A DNA stretch of 64,000 bases from Streptosporangium carneum. GTDB lineage: Bacteria; Actinomycetota; Actinomycetes; Streptosporangiales; Streptosporangiaceae. A model generated the notes under the pieces. That model was not told the DNA's origin. It ran no database searches and saw only the letters and a list, made by a program, of their open reading frames with translations. Below are positions 1 to 8,858 of the stretch, piece by piece. Position numbers and translations under genes: made by a program. How positions within the stretch are numbered: position 1 is the stretch's first letter; the number at the start of each line of letters is the position of its first letter. The stretch spans positions 1 through 64,000 of the forward strand of contig NZ_BSEV01000017.1 of the NCBI RefSeq assembly GCF_027922005.1, written 5' to 3'.

Positions 1-173
1 GCACCCTCACCGACCGCGCCGGCGGCCGTACGGCGATCGTCCTCATCTCAACGGAGTCCTGGGCCGAGTTCGGGTCCGACCCGAAGATCGCCAAGGCCGC
101 CCAGGCGCTCCAGACCGCCGTGACCTGTACCATGTTCGGCAAGCCGGTGCCGACCGCGGCTCACGTCGGCTGA
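1..173 (+). CDS. C-terminal end of a probable serine hydrolase (partial)
   Basis: The gene is cut by the window edge; the reading frame runs from base 3 to a TGA at 171-173. Only about 56 residues remain. They contain a hydrophobic strand, TAIVLISTESW, and a tail ending in AAHVG. This resembles the last strand of D-Ala-D-Ala carboxypeptidase/beta-lactamase-like proteins, but no catalytic motif (SxxK, YxN, HxG) lies in the window, so the family is an inference. The end overlaps the end of the convergent SARP regulator by 13 bases. Confidence 0.5.
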   Translation, partial: TLTDRAGGRTAIVLISTESWAEFGSDPKIAKAAQALQTAVTCTMFGKPVPTAAHVG

Positions 174-3100
174 CCGGCGCGATCCGCCGCAGGCGCGGTG
201 ATGATCGCGGACACCAGGCCTTCGGCCTCGGCCCGCGACATCGCCGCACCCGCGGCGTGCGCGGCCGTGAATCCGGCGGCGCCCAAGGCGGCCGTGACCC
301 GCTGTGTGATCATCCGCACGTCGGCGTCGCCGAGGTCGTCCCAGCCCTTCAGCACGGTGGCGGCTCCGAGCAACCGTCCCGCCCCCTCAGGCCGATCGCG
401 GCACAGCTCGATCGCGGCGACCGCGATCGCGGTCGAGGCCGCGACCGGCGTGTGCCAGGTCAGCGTCAGGTGCACCGCCGGGTGGTCGAGCCTGCGTGCC
501 GCCTCGTCAGGCAGGCCCTCCGCGACGTCCACCTGGGCGAGCACGCCCAGCAGCAACGCGACCAGATGCGGGGTCGACCGGCCGGACGGCGCCTCGGCCA
601 AGCCGCCCAGGGCGTGTTCGCGGGCAGGGCCCGGCCGTCCGGCCCGCCACTCAAGTCGCGCCAAGCCCAGGCACACCCGAGCTCGCGACTCCGCAGACCC
701 GGTCGGCTCGATCTGGCCGAGCAAGTCCGTCAGCTGCCGCCGCCCGCCGTCCACGTCGCCGGCGTGAGCTCGGTGCAGCGCGGCCGCCACCTCGTTCTCC
801 ACCGTGTGCTCGGGCATGCCGAGTTCCTGGAAGTACCGGGTGGCCCGCTCGGCCAGCTCGGGCGCACCGGCCGGTTCGCCGGCCCGCTGCAACGCAGAAT
901 TCAGGGTGCTCAGCGTGATCGCCAGGCCCCACCGCTCGCCGAGTTCCTCGAAGCCGGTCAACGCGTGCGACAGCAGGTGCGTCGCCTCGGCGGCGTGCCC
1001 GGTGTTCATGGCCAGCACGCCTTGGGCCAGCAGAGCCAACGACCGGCTCCACGGATCCGTCCGCTCGTCCGGGGAGCCGGACATGTCCAGTGCGGCTCGA
1101 TCGCGTCCCGAGCCTATGGCGAGCGCCAGACGGGCCATCTCCAGAATGGGGTGGGTGCCGGGGGCGGCGCACTCCAGCGCCTTCCTGATCCGGTCGAAGA
1201 CCGCCTCCGCCTCCTCCGGCCTGCTGATGACCTCGATGCTGGCGAACGCGTGCGCGGCGACCACCAGCGCGCGTGCCTGCGGCTCGGCCGAGCCGCGGGC
1301 GTGGAGCACCCGGCCGAGCAGGTCCAGCGACTCCGGCGGGTGGTTCCGCAGGAACCAGAACCAGCACAGCGCGACGCCGAACCGGACGGCCAGGTCGGCG
1401 TCGCCGGACTCTGCCGCCCAGCGGATCGCGGCCGACAGGTTGTCCCGTTCCGCGGACAGGCGGACCAGCCAGCGCAGTTGGTCGGAGGTGCGCAGGCACG
1501 GGTCAGCGGTCTCGGCCAGCCAAAGGAAGAACCCGGCGTGCCGCCCGCGTGCGACGTCGACCTCGTCGCGCCGGGCCAGTTGCTCCAGGCCGTACTCCCG
1601 GATGGTCTCCAGCACGCGGTAGCGCGGCTCGACCGGGTCGGCGGACTCCGCCGGGTGCAGCAGGGACTTGTCGACCAGCGCCGCCAGCAGCTCCCGGACG
1701 TCGCCCAACCGGCCGATCGCCTCCGCCGCGTCCTCGGTGAAGGTGCCGGGCACGACCGACAGCCGCTCCAGCAGCGCCCGCTCGTCGGCGTCGAGCAGGT
1801 CCCAGCTCCAGGCCACCGCGGCGCTCAGGGTCCGGTGTCGCGGCAGTGCGGTGCGGCTGCCCCCGGTGAGCAGCCGGAACCGGTCGTCCAGCCGTGCCGC
1901 GACCACCTCGACCGGCAGGGCGCGCAACCGTGCCGCGGCCAGTTCGATCGCCAGCGGCAGGCCGTCCAGACGGCGGCAGATCTCGACCGCCGCCGTCAAC
2001 GCACCGCCTTCCGGCGTGAAGTCCGGCCGCACCGCGGCGGCCCGGTCGTGGAACAGCCGGACCGCCGCGCAGGCGCGGGCCCGCTCCACCGTCGCCCCCG
2101 GTTCGGGCAGCTCCAGCGGGAGCACCGGGTGCAAGGTCTCGCCGTCGATCCACAGGGGTTCCCGACTGGTGGCCAGCACCCGCAGCCTCGGGCACCGGCC
2201 GAGCAGGGCCCCGGCGAGCGTCGCGGCGGCCTCGATCACGTGCTCGCAGTTGTCCAGCACCAGCACCAGGTCGTCGTCCGCGAGTGTCTCGACCAGGTGG
2301 TCCAGAACCGCCTGCGGGGTGACAGGCCGCGGCGGCGCGCCCTCTTCGCGCACCCGCAGCACGTCGAGCACCGCGCGGGGCACGTCGGCCGCGCCGACCG
2401 GGGCCAGCGGGACGGACCACACCCCGCCGGACGGCATGAGCCGCCGGCCGACGGTGTTGGCCAGCCGGGTTTTGCCCGCTCCCCCGGGACCGACCAGGGT
2501 GACCAGCCGAACTCGGCCGAGCAGTTCGACCACGCGGCGGACGTCGTCGTCGCGGCCCACGAAACTGGTGAGCGGGACGTCCAGGTTGCCGTGCGATCGG
2601 CGGGACCGGGGAAGTTCGCCGCGCAGCACCGCCAGGTGGGCCTCCTGGAGCTGCGCTCCGGGATCACTGCCGAAGCTGTCCGCCAGCAGGCCGCGGATCC
2701 GCTGGTAGGCGGCCAGCGCCTCGGCGCCGCGGCCGTTCAGCGCCAGGGCCCGGATCAGCTGGGCGTGCAGCCGTTCGCGGAACGGGTGCGCGGCGGTCAG
2801 CGATTCGAGTTCGGCGACCAGGTCGAGGTCGGCGCCCAGCGCGAGGTCGGCCTCGACCCGGTCCTCCAGGACGGCCAGCCGGGCCCGCTCGAGCCGTTCG
2901 GCCTCGGCGGCGGCGAACGGCGCCTCGCGCACGTCCGCCAGGGCGGGGCCGCGCCACAGGCTCAGGGCCTCGCGCAAGGTGGCGGCGGCCTCGGCGGGCC
3001 GGGACTGCGCGTGCGAGCGCCGGCCCGCGCGGGCCAGCCGCTCGAACCGGACGGCGTCGACCGCGTCCGGCTCGACGGCCAGCCGGTACCCGGCCGGGCC

Positions 3101-3382
3101 CGAGGTGAGCAGCCCGGGGTCGCCCAGGACGCGCCGCGACCGGGACACCAGCGATTGCAGCGCGTGCAGGTGGTCGGCCGGCGCCGCCTCGCCCCACAGC
3201 GCCTCGACCAAGGTCGACGGCCGGACGGCACGCCCGGCGTCCAGCACCAGCCGGGCCAGCAACGCCCGCAGCCGCGCGCCCCCGACCCGCGTCGGGCCGG
3301 TGGCGGTGTCCAGCACCAGGGGACCGAGGATGCCGACGCGCACCTGTCCCCTGTCGCCGCGCGCCTCGACCACCTCTGTCAT
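161..3382 (-). CDS. SARP/AfsR-type transcriptional regulator with BTAD and NB-ARC ATPase domains
   Basis: A 1073-residue regulator. Residues about 15-100 form an OmpR-like winged helix, and residues about 107-255 form the bacterial transcriptional activator (BTAD) domain ending in an AYQRIRGLLADSFGSDPG segment. An NB-ARC/STAND ATPase follows, with P-loop GPGGAGKT at residues 298-305 and a Walker B-like LVLVLDNCEHV. A long TPR-like alpha-helical C-terminus completes it. Such AfsR-like proteins usually activate secondary metabolism or adjacent stress genes. I chose the internal ATG (MTEVVEARG) because the 23 residues before it are arginine/serine-rich and unlike the family. No biosynthetic cluster is visible beside it, so its target is unknown. 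Confidence 0.9.
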   Translation of the reverse strand: MTEVVEARGDRGQVRVGILGPLVLDTATGPTRVGGARLRALLARLVLDAGRAVRPSTLVEALWGEAAPADHLHALQSLVSRSRRVLGDPGLLTSGPAGYRLAVEPDAVDAVRFERLARAGRRSHAQSRPAEAAATLREALSLWRGPALADVREAPFAAAEAERLERARLAVLEDRVEADLALGADLDLVAELESLTAAHPFRERLHAQLIRALALNGRGAEALAAYQRIRGLLADSFGSDPGAQLQEAHLAVLRGELPRSRRSHGNLDVPLTSFVGRDDDVRRVVELLGRVRLVTLVGPGGAGKTRLANTVGRRLMPSGGVWSVPLAPVGAADVPRAVLDVLRVREEGAPPRPVTPQAVLDHLVETLADDDLVLVLDNCEHVIEAAATLAGALLGRCPRLRVLATSREPLWIDGETLHPVLPLELPEPGATVERARACAAVRLFHDRAAAVRPDFTPEGGALTAAVEICRRLDGLPLAIELAAARLRALPVEVVAARLDDRFRLLTGGSRTALPRHRTLSAAVAWSWDLLDADERALLERLSVVPGTFTEDAAEAIGRLGDVRELLAALVDKSLLHPAESADPVEPRYRVLETIREYGLEQLARRDEVDVARGRHAGFFLWLAETADPCLRTSDQLRWLVRLSAERDNLSAAIRWAAESGDADLAVRFGVALCWFWFLRNHPPESLDLLGRVLHARGSAEPQARALVVAAHAFASIEVISRPEEAEAVFDRIRKALECAAPGTHPILEMARLALAIGSGRDRAALDMSGSPDERTDPWSRSLALLAQGVLAMNTGHAAEATHLLSHALTGFEELGERWGLAITLSTLNSALQRAGEPAGAPELAERATRYFQELGMPEHTVENEVAAALHRAHAGDVDGGRRQLTDLLGQIEPTGSAESRARVCLGLARLEWRAGRPGPAREHALGGLAEAPSGRSTPHLVALLLGVLAQVDVAEGLPDEAARRLDHPAVHLTLTWHTPVAASTAIAVAAIELCRDRPEGAGRLLGAATVLKGWDDLGDADVRMITQRVTAALGAAGFTAAHAAGAAMSRAEAEGLVSAIITAPAADRAGQPT

Positions 3383-3454
3383 GGCCAGCAGTCTGGCAGA
3401 CAACGACGTGTCAACGGCCCGGTCCGAGCCCGGCCGCACCGCGACACCCACGCC

Positions 3455-4216
3455 TCACGGTGCGTGGTCGCGTCCGTCCCGCGGGGCGAAGGCTTCGAGG
3501 GCGTCCGTGTCGGTCGCGCGAGCGTGCAGGAAGTAGTCGGCCCACTCGGCGACTTCGGGGTAGGACGATTCCTGGCTGATCCGGGTGACGGCGGCCGCGA
3601 TGTCGAAGCTCGTGGTTCGCAGTTCGACACCGGGGCCCAGGAGGGCCCAGTGCGCTCCGGTTCTGCCGTAGGGCATGCCGATGCTGCCGGGGTTGACGAC
3701 GAGCCTGCCGTGGGCGAGGCGGACGAACGGCATGTGGGTGTGGCCGCAGACCACGGTGCGGATGTCGGCGTCGAGTCCGTCGAAGACCTCCTTCCAGCGG
3801 TCGAGGCGGGAGTCGACCAGGACGACCTCCTCGTCGTCCCGGGGGGTGGCGTGGCAGAACAGCACCTTCCCCAGGCCGTGCACGGACAGGGAGAGCGATC
3901 GCGGCAGCGAGCCGAGAAGCTCGAGGTGGTCGTCGCGGAGCTGTTCGGCCGCCCAGGGGGCGATCGGGTCGGGGATCGTGTCGCGCTGCCCCCGGCGGTA
4001 TTCGAGGAGTTCACGGTCGGCGTTGCCGCTGATCCAGACGACGCGGTCACCGAGACCGGTCAGCAGGTCGAGAACCTGGGTCGGTTGCGGACCCGCGGTG
4101 ATGTCGCCGGTGAGCACGATGCGATCGGCGGTGCTGATGTCTGGTTCGGCGAGCACTGCCTCCAGGGCCGGCAGGACTCCGTGAACGTCGGACAGGACGG
4201 CTACTCGGTTCAGCAT
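3455..4216 (-). CDS. Calcineurin-like metallophosphoesterase
   Basis: About 253 residues. The family motifs appear in order: LSDVHG near the N-terminus (D-x-H), LTGDIT (GD), SGNADRE (GN-D/H) and GHTHMPF near residue 190 (GHxH). These bind a dinuclear metal centre. The size and motif spacing fit YfcE/YmdB-like cytosolic phosphodiesterases of unknown substrate. The start could also be either of two GTG codons 6 or 9 bases upstream. The gene lies 72 bases from the SARP start on the same strand and is divergent from the TauE-like gene. Confidence 0.85.
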   Translation of the reverse strand: MLNRVAVLSDVHGVLPALEAVLAEPDISTADRIVLTGDITAGPQPTQVLDLLTGLGDRVVWISGNADRELLEYRRGQRDTIPDPIAPWAAEQLRDDHLELLGSLPRSLSLSVHGLGKVLFCHATPRDDEEVVLVDSRLDRWKEVFDGLDADIRTVVCGHTHMPFVRLAHGRLVVNPGSIGMPYGRTGAHWALLGPGVELRTTSFDIAAAVTRISQESSYPEVAEWADYFLHARATDTDALEAFAPRDGRDHAP

Positions 4217-4401
4217 GGTCACCACTGTGAGGCGAAGACGGCTCGTGCGCCATGTGACCTCGCCGTGCGACGCTTACCGGGTGCCGACCTGCCGCGAGAC
4301 GGCGGACGGTCGGCGCCTGAACGAGGTGCCGCGACGTCGCCCATCCGTCATGTCATCATTCTGAACGACCTCAGCGGACGGAGAGCACGAGCGGTGAGCC
4401 G

Positions 4402-5187
4402 ATGAGCTGGTGGCAGGGACTGCTCGGGTTCGTCTCGGGGTTGCTGATCGCGGTGGTGACCGCCCCCGTCGGGGTGTCAGGAGCGGTGTTCCTGCTCCCG
4501 GTCCAGCTCAGCGTGCTGAATGTGCCGAGCCCGGCTGTGACGCCCACCAACCTGCTGTTCAACGTCGTGGCCACCCCCGGTGCGCTGCTGCGCTACCGCG
4601 AGCGCGGTCACCTCGGCGGCCCGCTGACCCGTCTGCTGGTGCTCGGCACCCTGCCCGGCGTCGTCGTCGGCGCGCTCGTGCGGGTCTTCCTCCTGCCCGG
4701 CCCGCAGGTGTTCCGGCTCCTGGTCGCCCTCCTGCTCCTGCCACTGGGACTGTGGCTGTGGCTGCGCACGCTGCGCCCGCCCCGTCACCCCGGCGCGCCG
4801 GACGGCCCCTCCCCTCGTGGCGTCACCGCGCTGGCGGTGGCCGTGGGCGTCGTCGGCGGGATGTACGGCATCGGCGGCGGGTCGCTGCTCGGACCGATCC
4901 TGGCCGGACGCGGTGTTCCGGTCGCCACGGTCGCCCCCGCCGCGCTGGCCTCGACGTTCGTCACCTCGATCGCCGGAGCGCTCACCTACGCCGTCCTGGC
5001 GCTGACCGCCTCCGGCGACATCGCGCCGGACTGGGCGCTGGGCCTGCTGTGCGGCCTGGGTGGCCTGATCGGCGGCTATCTCGGCGCCCATCTGCAGCCC
5101 CGTCTGCCGGAGACCGGCCTGCGGCTGCTGCTGGGAACCCTGGCCATCGCCCTGGCCTGCCTGTACGCGCTGCAGGCGCTGAGTTGA
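4402..5187 (+). CDS. TauE/SafE-family membrane exporter
   Basis: A 261-residue, almost entirely hydrophobic protein with about eight predicted membrane segments. It has the two-half architecture of the TauE/SafE (DUF81) family. Glycine-rich segments (GVSGAVFLLP near residue 28 and GMYGIGGGSLLGP near residue 155) are the repeated family motifs. Members export sulfite, sulfoacetate or other small anions. The substrate here is unknown because no sulfur-metabolism gene is adjacent. It is divergent from the phosphoesterase and convergent with the DUF3703/ArsR pair, whose last gene ends 37 bases away. Confidence 0.88.
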   Translation: MSWWQGLLGFVSGLLIAVVTAPVGVSGAVFLLPVQLSVLNVPSPAVTPTNLLFNVVATPGALLRYRERGHLGGPLTRLLVLGTLPGVVVGALVRVFLLPGPQVFRLLVALLLLPLGLWLWLRTLRPPRHPGAPDGPSPRGVTALAVAVGVVGGMYGIGGGSLLGPILAGRGVPVATVAPAALASTFVTSIAGALTYAVLALTASGDIAPDWALGLLCGLGGLIGGYLGAHLQPRLPETGLRLLLGTLAIALACLYALQALS

Positions 5188-5224
5188 GCTCGGCCGCGTC
5201 CGGAGAGGGACTTGCCCTGCCAGG

Positions 5225-5575
5225 TCAGGCCGCCCGCAGCAGCTCGGCCAGGTCGGCGGGCATGGGCATGGGCTGGGTGAGGCCCACGGCGGCGCGGCCG
5301 GTGTTGCCTTCGGGATAGCGGCCCAGGGCGCTGCCGGGCGCGGCCACGATGATCCGGACGAACTGGCCGAACGCTTCACGACGGTCGCGCCGGCGGACGG
5401 CCAGGGCGAACATGGCGAGGTGGTTGCGGGTGTGCGGCCAGGGCCAGGGCTGGGAGATGATGTGCGCGCGCTCCAGGTGCCGCCAGCGGGTCTCGGTGTC
5501 GGCGCTGACACGGGCGGCGCGCATTTCGGTCGAATAGGCGGCCCGCACCGTCGCGGGCATCGTGCGGCGGTTCAC
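5225..5575 (-). CDS. DUF3703-family small protein
   Basis: About 116 residues of the DUF3703 type, with a conserved helix (WRHLERAHIISQPWPWPHTR) and a tail GRYPEGNTGRAAVGL. No function is established. I chose the GTG whose last two bases overlap the stop of the upstream metal-sensor gene (GTGA), implying translational coupling; an ATG 15 bases further in is the alternative. Sharing a transcript with a CmtR-like sensor suggests a metal-linked role, which is an inference. Confidence 0.75.
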   Translation of the reverse strand: MNRRTMPATVRAAYSTEMRAARVSADTETRWRHLERAHIISQPWPWPHTRNHLAMFALAVRRRDRREAFGQFVRIIVAAPGSALGRYPEGNTGRAAVGLTQPMPMPADLAELLRAA

Positions 5576-6006
5576 GGGGCGATGTCCTTTCGATCGCTCA
5601 CGCAGCTGTTGAGCGCCAGGCCGCTGTCCGCGGCCGCGCCGGTCGGCTGGATGCCGTGGGCGGGGCACAGCGCCACGGCGTGGCCGGTGGCGGCCAGCAG
5701 CTGCTCGGCCGAAGCCAGCAGGTCCATCAGCTCAGGCCGGGTCAGGAAGTAGAAGGACTGGCGGCCTTCGGCGCGGTAGTCGATCAGATCGCAGTCGCGC
5801 AGGCAGGCCAGGTGCTTGGACACCGTGGACTGGGCCAGCCCGAGCTGGGTGGTCAGGTCGACCACGCGGGCCTCGCCTCGGGCCAGCCGCTGCACGATGC
5901 GCAGCCGGGTCTCGTCGGCCAGTGAGCGGAACAGCGCCGCTGCCGGGGAGACGCCCGCGGCGATGTCGGCGCTGACACACCGGCCGCCCTCAGAATCAAT
6001 CGCCAT
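5572..6006 (-). CDS. ArsR/SmtB-family metal sensor, CmtR-like
   Basis: A 144-residue winged-helix repressor (core LFRSLADETRLRIVQRLA, recognition region LAQSTVSKHLACLRDC). Cysteines fall at residues 68 and 72 within the recognition helix (HLACLRDCDL) and at 114 (ALCPAHG). This is nearly the same spacing as the Cd/Pb ligands Cys57, Cys61 and Cys102 of mycobacterial CmtR, so a Cd(II)/Pb(II)-type sensor is likely. The chosen ATG lies 6 bases after a -10-like TATCAT, so the message may be leaderless. It is coupled to the DUF3703 gene, whose start overlaps its stop. The much longer open frame upstream has no family similarity. Confidence 0.88.
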   Translation of the reverse strand: MAIDSEGGRCVSADIAAGVSPAAALFRSLADETRLRIVQRLARGEARVVDLTTQLGLAQSTVSKHLACLRDCDLIDYRAEGRQSFYFLTRPELMDLLASAEQLLAATGHAVALCPAHGIQPTGAAADSGLALNSCVSDRKDIAP

Positions 6007-6043
6007 ATGACGATGATATCCTGATTCACTCATGCATTGGCAA
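6007..6043 (-). promoter_or_regulatory. Putative leaderless promoter of the CmtR-like gene
   Basis: On the minus strand TTGCCA (6043-6038) and TATCAT (6018-6013) are separated by 19 bases, and the ATG begins 6 bases after TATCAT. This stretch is much more A/T-rich than its surroundings and contains ATGA...TCAT half-sites, so it could also hold the autorepression operator. Confidence 0.4.
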
Positions 6044-6178
6044 GGAGGACGCGCAGAGCCGCTCCTGGGCCTGTCGCACGAACCCGGGTGGAGGCCGTTG
6101 CGTCCTGGGTGCGATTGGCGCGATCGTTCACGACACGGCTCGCCGCCGTCCGTACGCTCGCTGGCGGAGGTGATCGGA

Positions 6179-7123
6179 GTGGATGAGGGATACTCCTCGG
6201 CGGCGATGGTGACGCTGGTCACCATGTCGCTGGGTCGCCGGGGGCTTCGGCTTCCGGCCGCCGCCGCGTACGACGGGCCGCGTGTGTCACTGGCCGCCAA
6301 ACGACGACTGCTCGCGGCCGTCGCGAACGCCCATGGCGAGGGTGAGCTGCTCCTGGCCGGCCAGGCCGCGGCCGACGCGCCGTTCGACGCGTTCGGCCGC
6401 GTCCTGGCCGCCGCGCCCACCGCGCACGAGTGCCTGGCCAGGTGGGGGCGGCTTGAGAGATACGTCCATTCGCGGCACCGGACGGTCATCACCGTCGCGG
6501 GGCCCCGCGACGCCTGCGTCCATCACACGGCACCGGCGGGGCCTGCGCCCACCCGGCACGAGAGCCTCCTGGTGGCGGGCGTGCTCGCCGGCCTGCTCGC
6601 GTCTCAGGGCTGTAAGGCCGTCCGGCTGAGCCTGCCCGGCGGCGCCGTGCTGCTGGAACACGGCCGCCTCACCGGTCCCGTGCCACCGGATCCGGTCGAC
6701 CGCTTCCACCTGGCCTGGACGCCCGGGGCTCCGCCGGACCCGGAACCAGGCATCCCCCGCCTGACCGGACATGGCCAAGGGCCCGTGACGGGCACGGTCC
6801 TCGCCCGGGTCGCCGCCGACCCGGCCAGGCGCTGGACGGTCCGTGACCTGGCCGTGGCCACCGGCATGTCCGCCCGCACCCTGCAGCGGCGGCTACGCGA
6901 GGAGGGCGGCTCGTTCTCGGCCGTGGTGGCGACCGCACGCGTCGTCAGCGCCACGTTCCTGCTCGCCGACACCCGCATGCCGCTGTCCGCGGTCGGCTTC
7001 CTGGCCGGGTACGCCGACGGCCCCCATTTCTCACGTGAGTTCGCCCGGCGTACGGGCACCAGCCCCGGCCGGTACCGGACAGCGATCAACCATACGGAGA
7101 CAGACCATGACCTTCCCCTATGA
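6179..7123 (+). CDS. AraC-family transcriptional regulator
   Basis: About 314 residues. The C-terminal 100 residues carry the two AraC helix-turn-helix units: WTVRDLAVATGMSARTLQRRL, then PLSAVGFLAGYADGPHFSREFARRTGTSPGRYR. The N-terminal part resembles the effector region of OruR/ArgR-like AraC regulators (AraC_binding_2/Arabinose_bd type). The GTG start follows GGAGG with an 8-base gap; ATG codons at 6206 and 6224 are alternatives. Its last 17 bases overlap the SDR gene downstream, so the two are probably co-transcribed and the SDR is a likely target. Confidence 0.82.
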   Translation: MDEGYSSAAMVTLVTMSLGRRGLRLPAAAAYDGPRVSLAAKRRLLAAVANAHGEGELLLAGQAAADAPFDAFGRVLAAAPTAHECLARWGRLERYVHSRHRTVITVAGPRDACVHHTAPAGPAPTRHESLLVAGVLAGLLASQGCKAVRLSLPGGAVLLEHGRLTGPVPPDPVDRFHLAWTPGAPPDPEPGIPRLTGHGQGPVTGTVLARVAADPARRWTVRDLAVATGMSARTLQRRLREEGGSFSAVVATARVVSATFLLADTRMPLSAVGFLAGYADGPHFSREFARRTGTSPGRYRTAINHTETDHDLPL

Positions 7124-7859
7124 CCGTGCCCTGGTGACAGGCGGCAGCGGCGGCGTGGGACTCGCCCTCGCCGCCGAACTCCTGCGCCGCGGCTGCACCC
7201 GCGTCGCACTGTGCGGACGCGATCCCGACCGGCTGGCACGGGCCCGGCGGGTCCTCGGAACGGACGTGCTCACGGTGCGGTGCGACGTCGCGGCGCCGGA
7301 TGACCGTTCCCGCCTGGTCGCCGTACTCCAGCGGGAATGGGGCGGCCTCGATCTCCTCGTCAACAACGCGGCGATTCAACAGGAGATCGACCACCTCGCC
7401 GGTCCCACGCGGCGGGCCCTGCAGTCCGTCCCCGAGGAGATCGGGACCAACCTGACCGCCCCGGTGCTGCTCACCCTGCAGACGCTGCCGATGCTGCTGG
7501 CGGCCGACCGCGCCGCGGTGGTGAACATCGGCTCCGGTCTCGCACTGGCCCCCAAACGCGCCGCACCGGTGTACTGCGCCACCAAAGCGGCCCTGTCCAC
7601 GTACACGCGCGCCCTGCGGTACCAGCTCCAGGACGCCGGCAGTCGCGTCCGGGCCGTCGAGGTCGTGCTGCCCCTGATCGACACCGACATGACACGCGGT
7701 CGTGGCAGCCGGAAGATCAGCCCCGAGTCCGCCGCGCGGACGATCGCCGACGGGCTCGCCGGGGGCCGCTCCGAGATCTACGTGGGCAGGGCGCGCCTGT
7801 TGCCGTTCCTGATGCGAATCGCCCCGTCGGTGCCGCGCCGGATGCTCCGCGCCGGCTGA
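7107..7859 (+). CDS. Short-chain dehydrogenase/reductase
   Basis: A 250-residue classical SDR. It has the cofactor motif TGGSGGVG near residue 11, NNAA at about residue 90, a catalytic serine in NIGSGLAL, and YCATK (YxxxK) near residue 153. The arrangement resembles DltE-like oxidoreductases; the substrate cannot be read from sequence. The ATG lies inside the end of the AraC gene with GGAGA seven bases upstream, indicating an operon. The C-terminal RMLRAG tail is short, as usual for this group. Confidence 0.88.
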   Translation: MTFPYDRALVTGGSGGVGLALAAELLRRGCTRVALCGRDPDRLARARRVLGTDVLTVRCDVAAPDDRSRLVAVLQREWGGLDLLVNNAAIQQEIDHLAGPTRRALQSVPEEIGTNLTAPVLLTLQTLPMLLAADRAAVVNIGSGLALAPKRAAPVYCATKAALSTYTRALRYQLQDAGSRVRAVEVVLPLIDTDMTRGRGSRKISPESAARTIADGLAGGRSEIYVGRARLLPFLMRIAPSVPRRMLRAG

Positions 7860-7953
7860 TCCCCGCCTGCGCCGACGACCTCCGCCGGCGCGTCATGAAG
7901 ACCACCCGTGCCGCCGTTCGCCCCACGCGCCTGACCTGGCCGCCCGTCCTCTC

Positions 7954-8556
7954 TCACTCCTGCGGTTTGCGCCAGGTGATGCTGTAGCGCAGCAGCAGGT
8001 GGCGACGGTACTGGGAGCCGGGCAGGATCTCGGCGGCCAGCGCTCGCATCTGCGGATACGTCACCGGCGGCGGCCACACCGTGGGGGACGGGTGCTGCCA
8101 GTGGCCTTTCAGGGCTCGGTGGAGGGTCCCGACGGCGACACCGGCGAGGTCGCGCGGCAGGTCGCCGGGCATGGTGCTGCGGGCGAGGCCGACGACGGCC
8201 AGGACGCCGCCGGGGCGCAGCAGGTCGCGCATGCGGGCCAGCCCGGTGGCGGCGTCCATGTGGTGCAGGGTGGCCACCGACGCGACGACGTCGAACGAGG
8301 CGGGCTCGAGGGGGTGGGTGAGGAAGTCACCGAGGATGTAGTCGACGTCGTCCGGGTGCTCACGGGCTTGGCCGATGCTGGGCGCGTCAAGATCGATGGC
8401 GGTGACGTGCGGCACGGCCTGCCGGAGTTCGCGGGCGAGCATGCCCTCTCCACAGCCGACGTCGAGGGCGCGCCGAGCGCCGTCGGGGACCGCGCGAAGA
8501 ATGCGGGGGTGGTAGTGGATGTTGTGGTTCCACCGCCTGCCGTTCCTCATCGTCAT
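7954..8556 (-). CDS. Class I SAM-dependent methyltransferase
   Basis: 200 residues with motif I LDVGCGEGMLA near residue 30, an acidic end of beta-2 (TAIDLD), the SFDVVASVATLHHM post-I region and LRPGGVLAVVGLA (motif III). It fits the methyltransferase_11/25 fold. The substrate is unknown. The ATG overlaps the stop of the upstream 101-codon ORF (ATGA), and AGGATG sits upstream. It is convergent with the SDR gene. Confidence 0.85.
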   Translation of the reverse strand: MTMRNGRRWNHNIHYHPRILRAVPDGARRALDVGCGEGMLARELRQAVPHVTAIDLDAPSIGQAREHPDDVDYILGDFLTHPLEPASFDVVASVATLHHMDAATGLARMRDLLRPGGVLAVVGLARSTMPGDLPRDLAGVAVGTLHRALKGHWQHPSPTVWPPPVTYPQMRALAAEILPGSQYRRHLLLRYSITWRKPQE

Positions 8557-8858
8557 GTGATCATCCTGCCGGACGCGAGAGATCCGGCACCCGGCTTTCG
8601 TAAATCCATCGGATATCGCCGACGGACGTCGACGCCGAGCATCCGGGTGAAGTCCGCGCCGCCACCGGTGCCGCGGATCTCGGCGCCGACGTCTCCTTCG
8701 TCAACCTGGAAAGCGTCGGATCCGGCAGGCTCGCCCTTCTCGAAGGCGAAGGACCCGTAGTGATACGTGACCGTCCCCGGCCCTTCCGCGAATTCGTCGC
8801 GCAGTGCGCGTGACGTCGGCGTGCCGCTCCTGCGGGGACCGCGCTCGCGCAACAGCAC
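8553..8858 (-). CDS. Small uncharacterised ORF coupled to the methyltransferase
   Basis: 101 codons from a GTG. Third positions are mostly G/C through most of the frame, then relax near the end. The product has a segment VTYHYGSFAFEKGEP followed by an acidic stretch; I do not recognise a family. Its TGA overlaps the methyltransferase ATG. It may be a real small gene or the tail of a decayed one: the start lacks a clear ribosome site and the DNA just upstream is poor in coding signal. Confidence 0.35.
   Translation of the reverse strand: MLLRERGPRRSGTPTSRALRDEFAEGPGTVTYHYGSFAFEKGEPAGSDAFQVDEGDVGAEIRGTGGGADFTRMLGVDVRRRYPMDLRKPGAGSLASGRMIT

Noticed and set aside
257-4405. Long plus-strand open frame of 1382 codons opposite the SARP and phosphoesterase genes
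   Set aside because: It is open only because of the high G/C third-position pattern of the genes on the other strand; its composition is Gln/Arg/Gly-rich without any domain.
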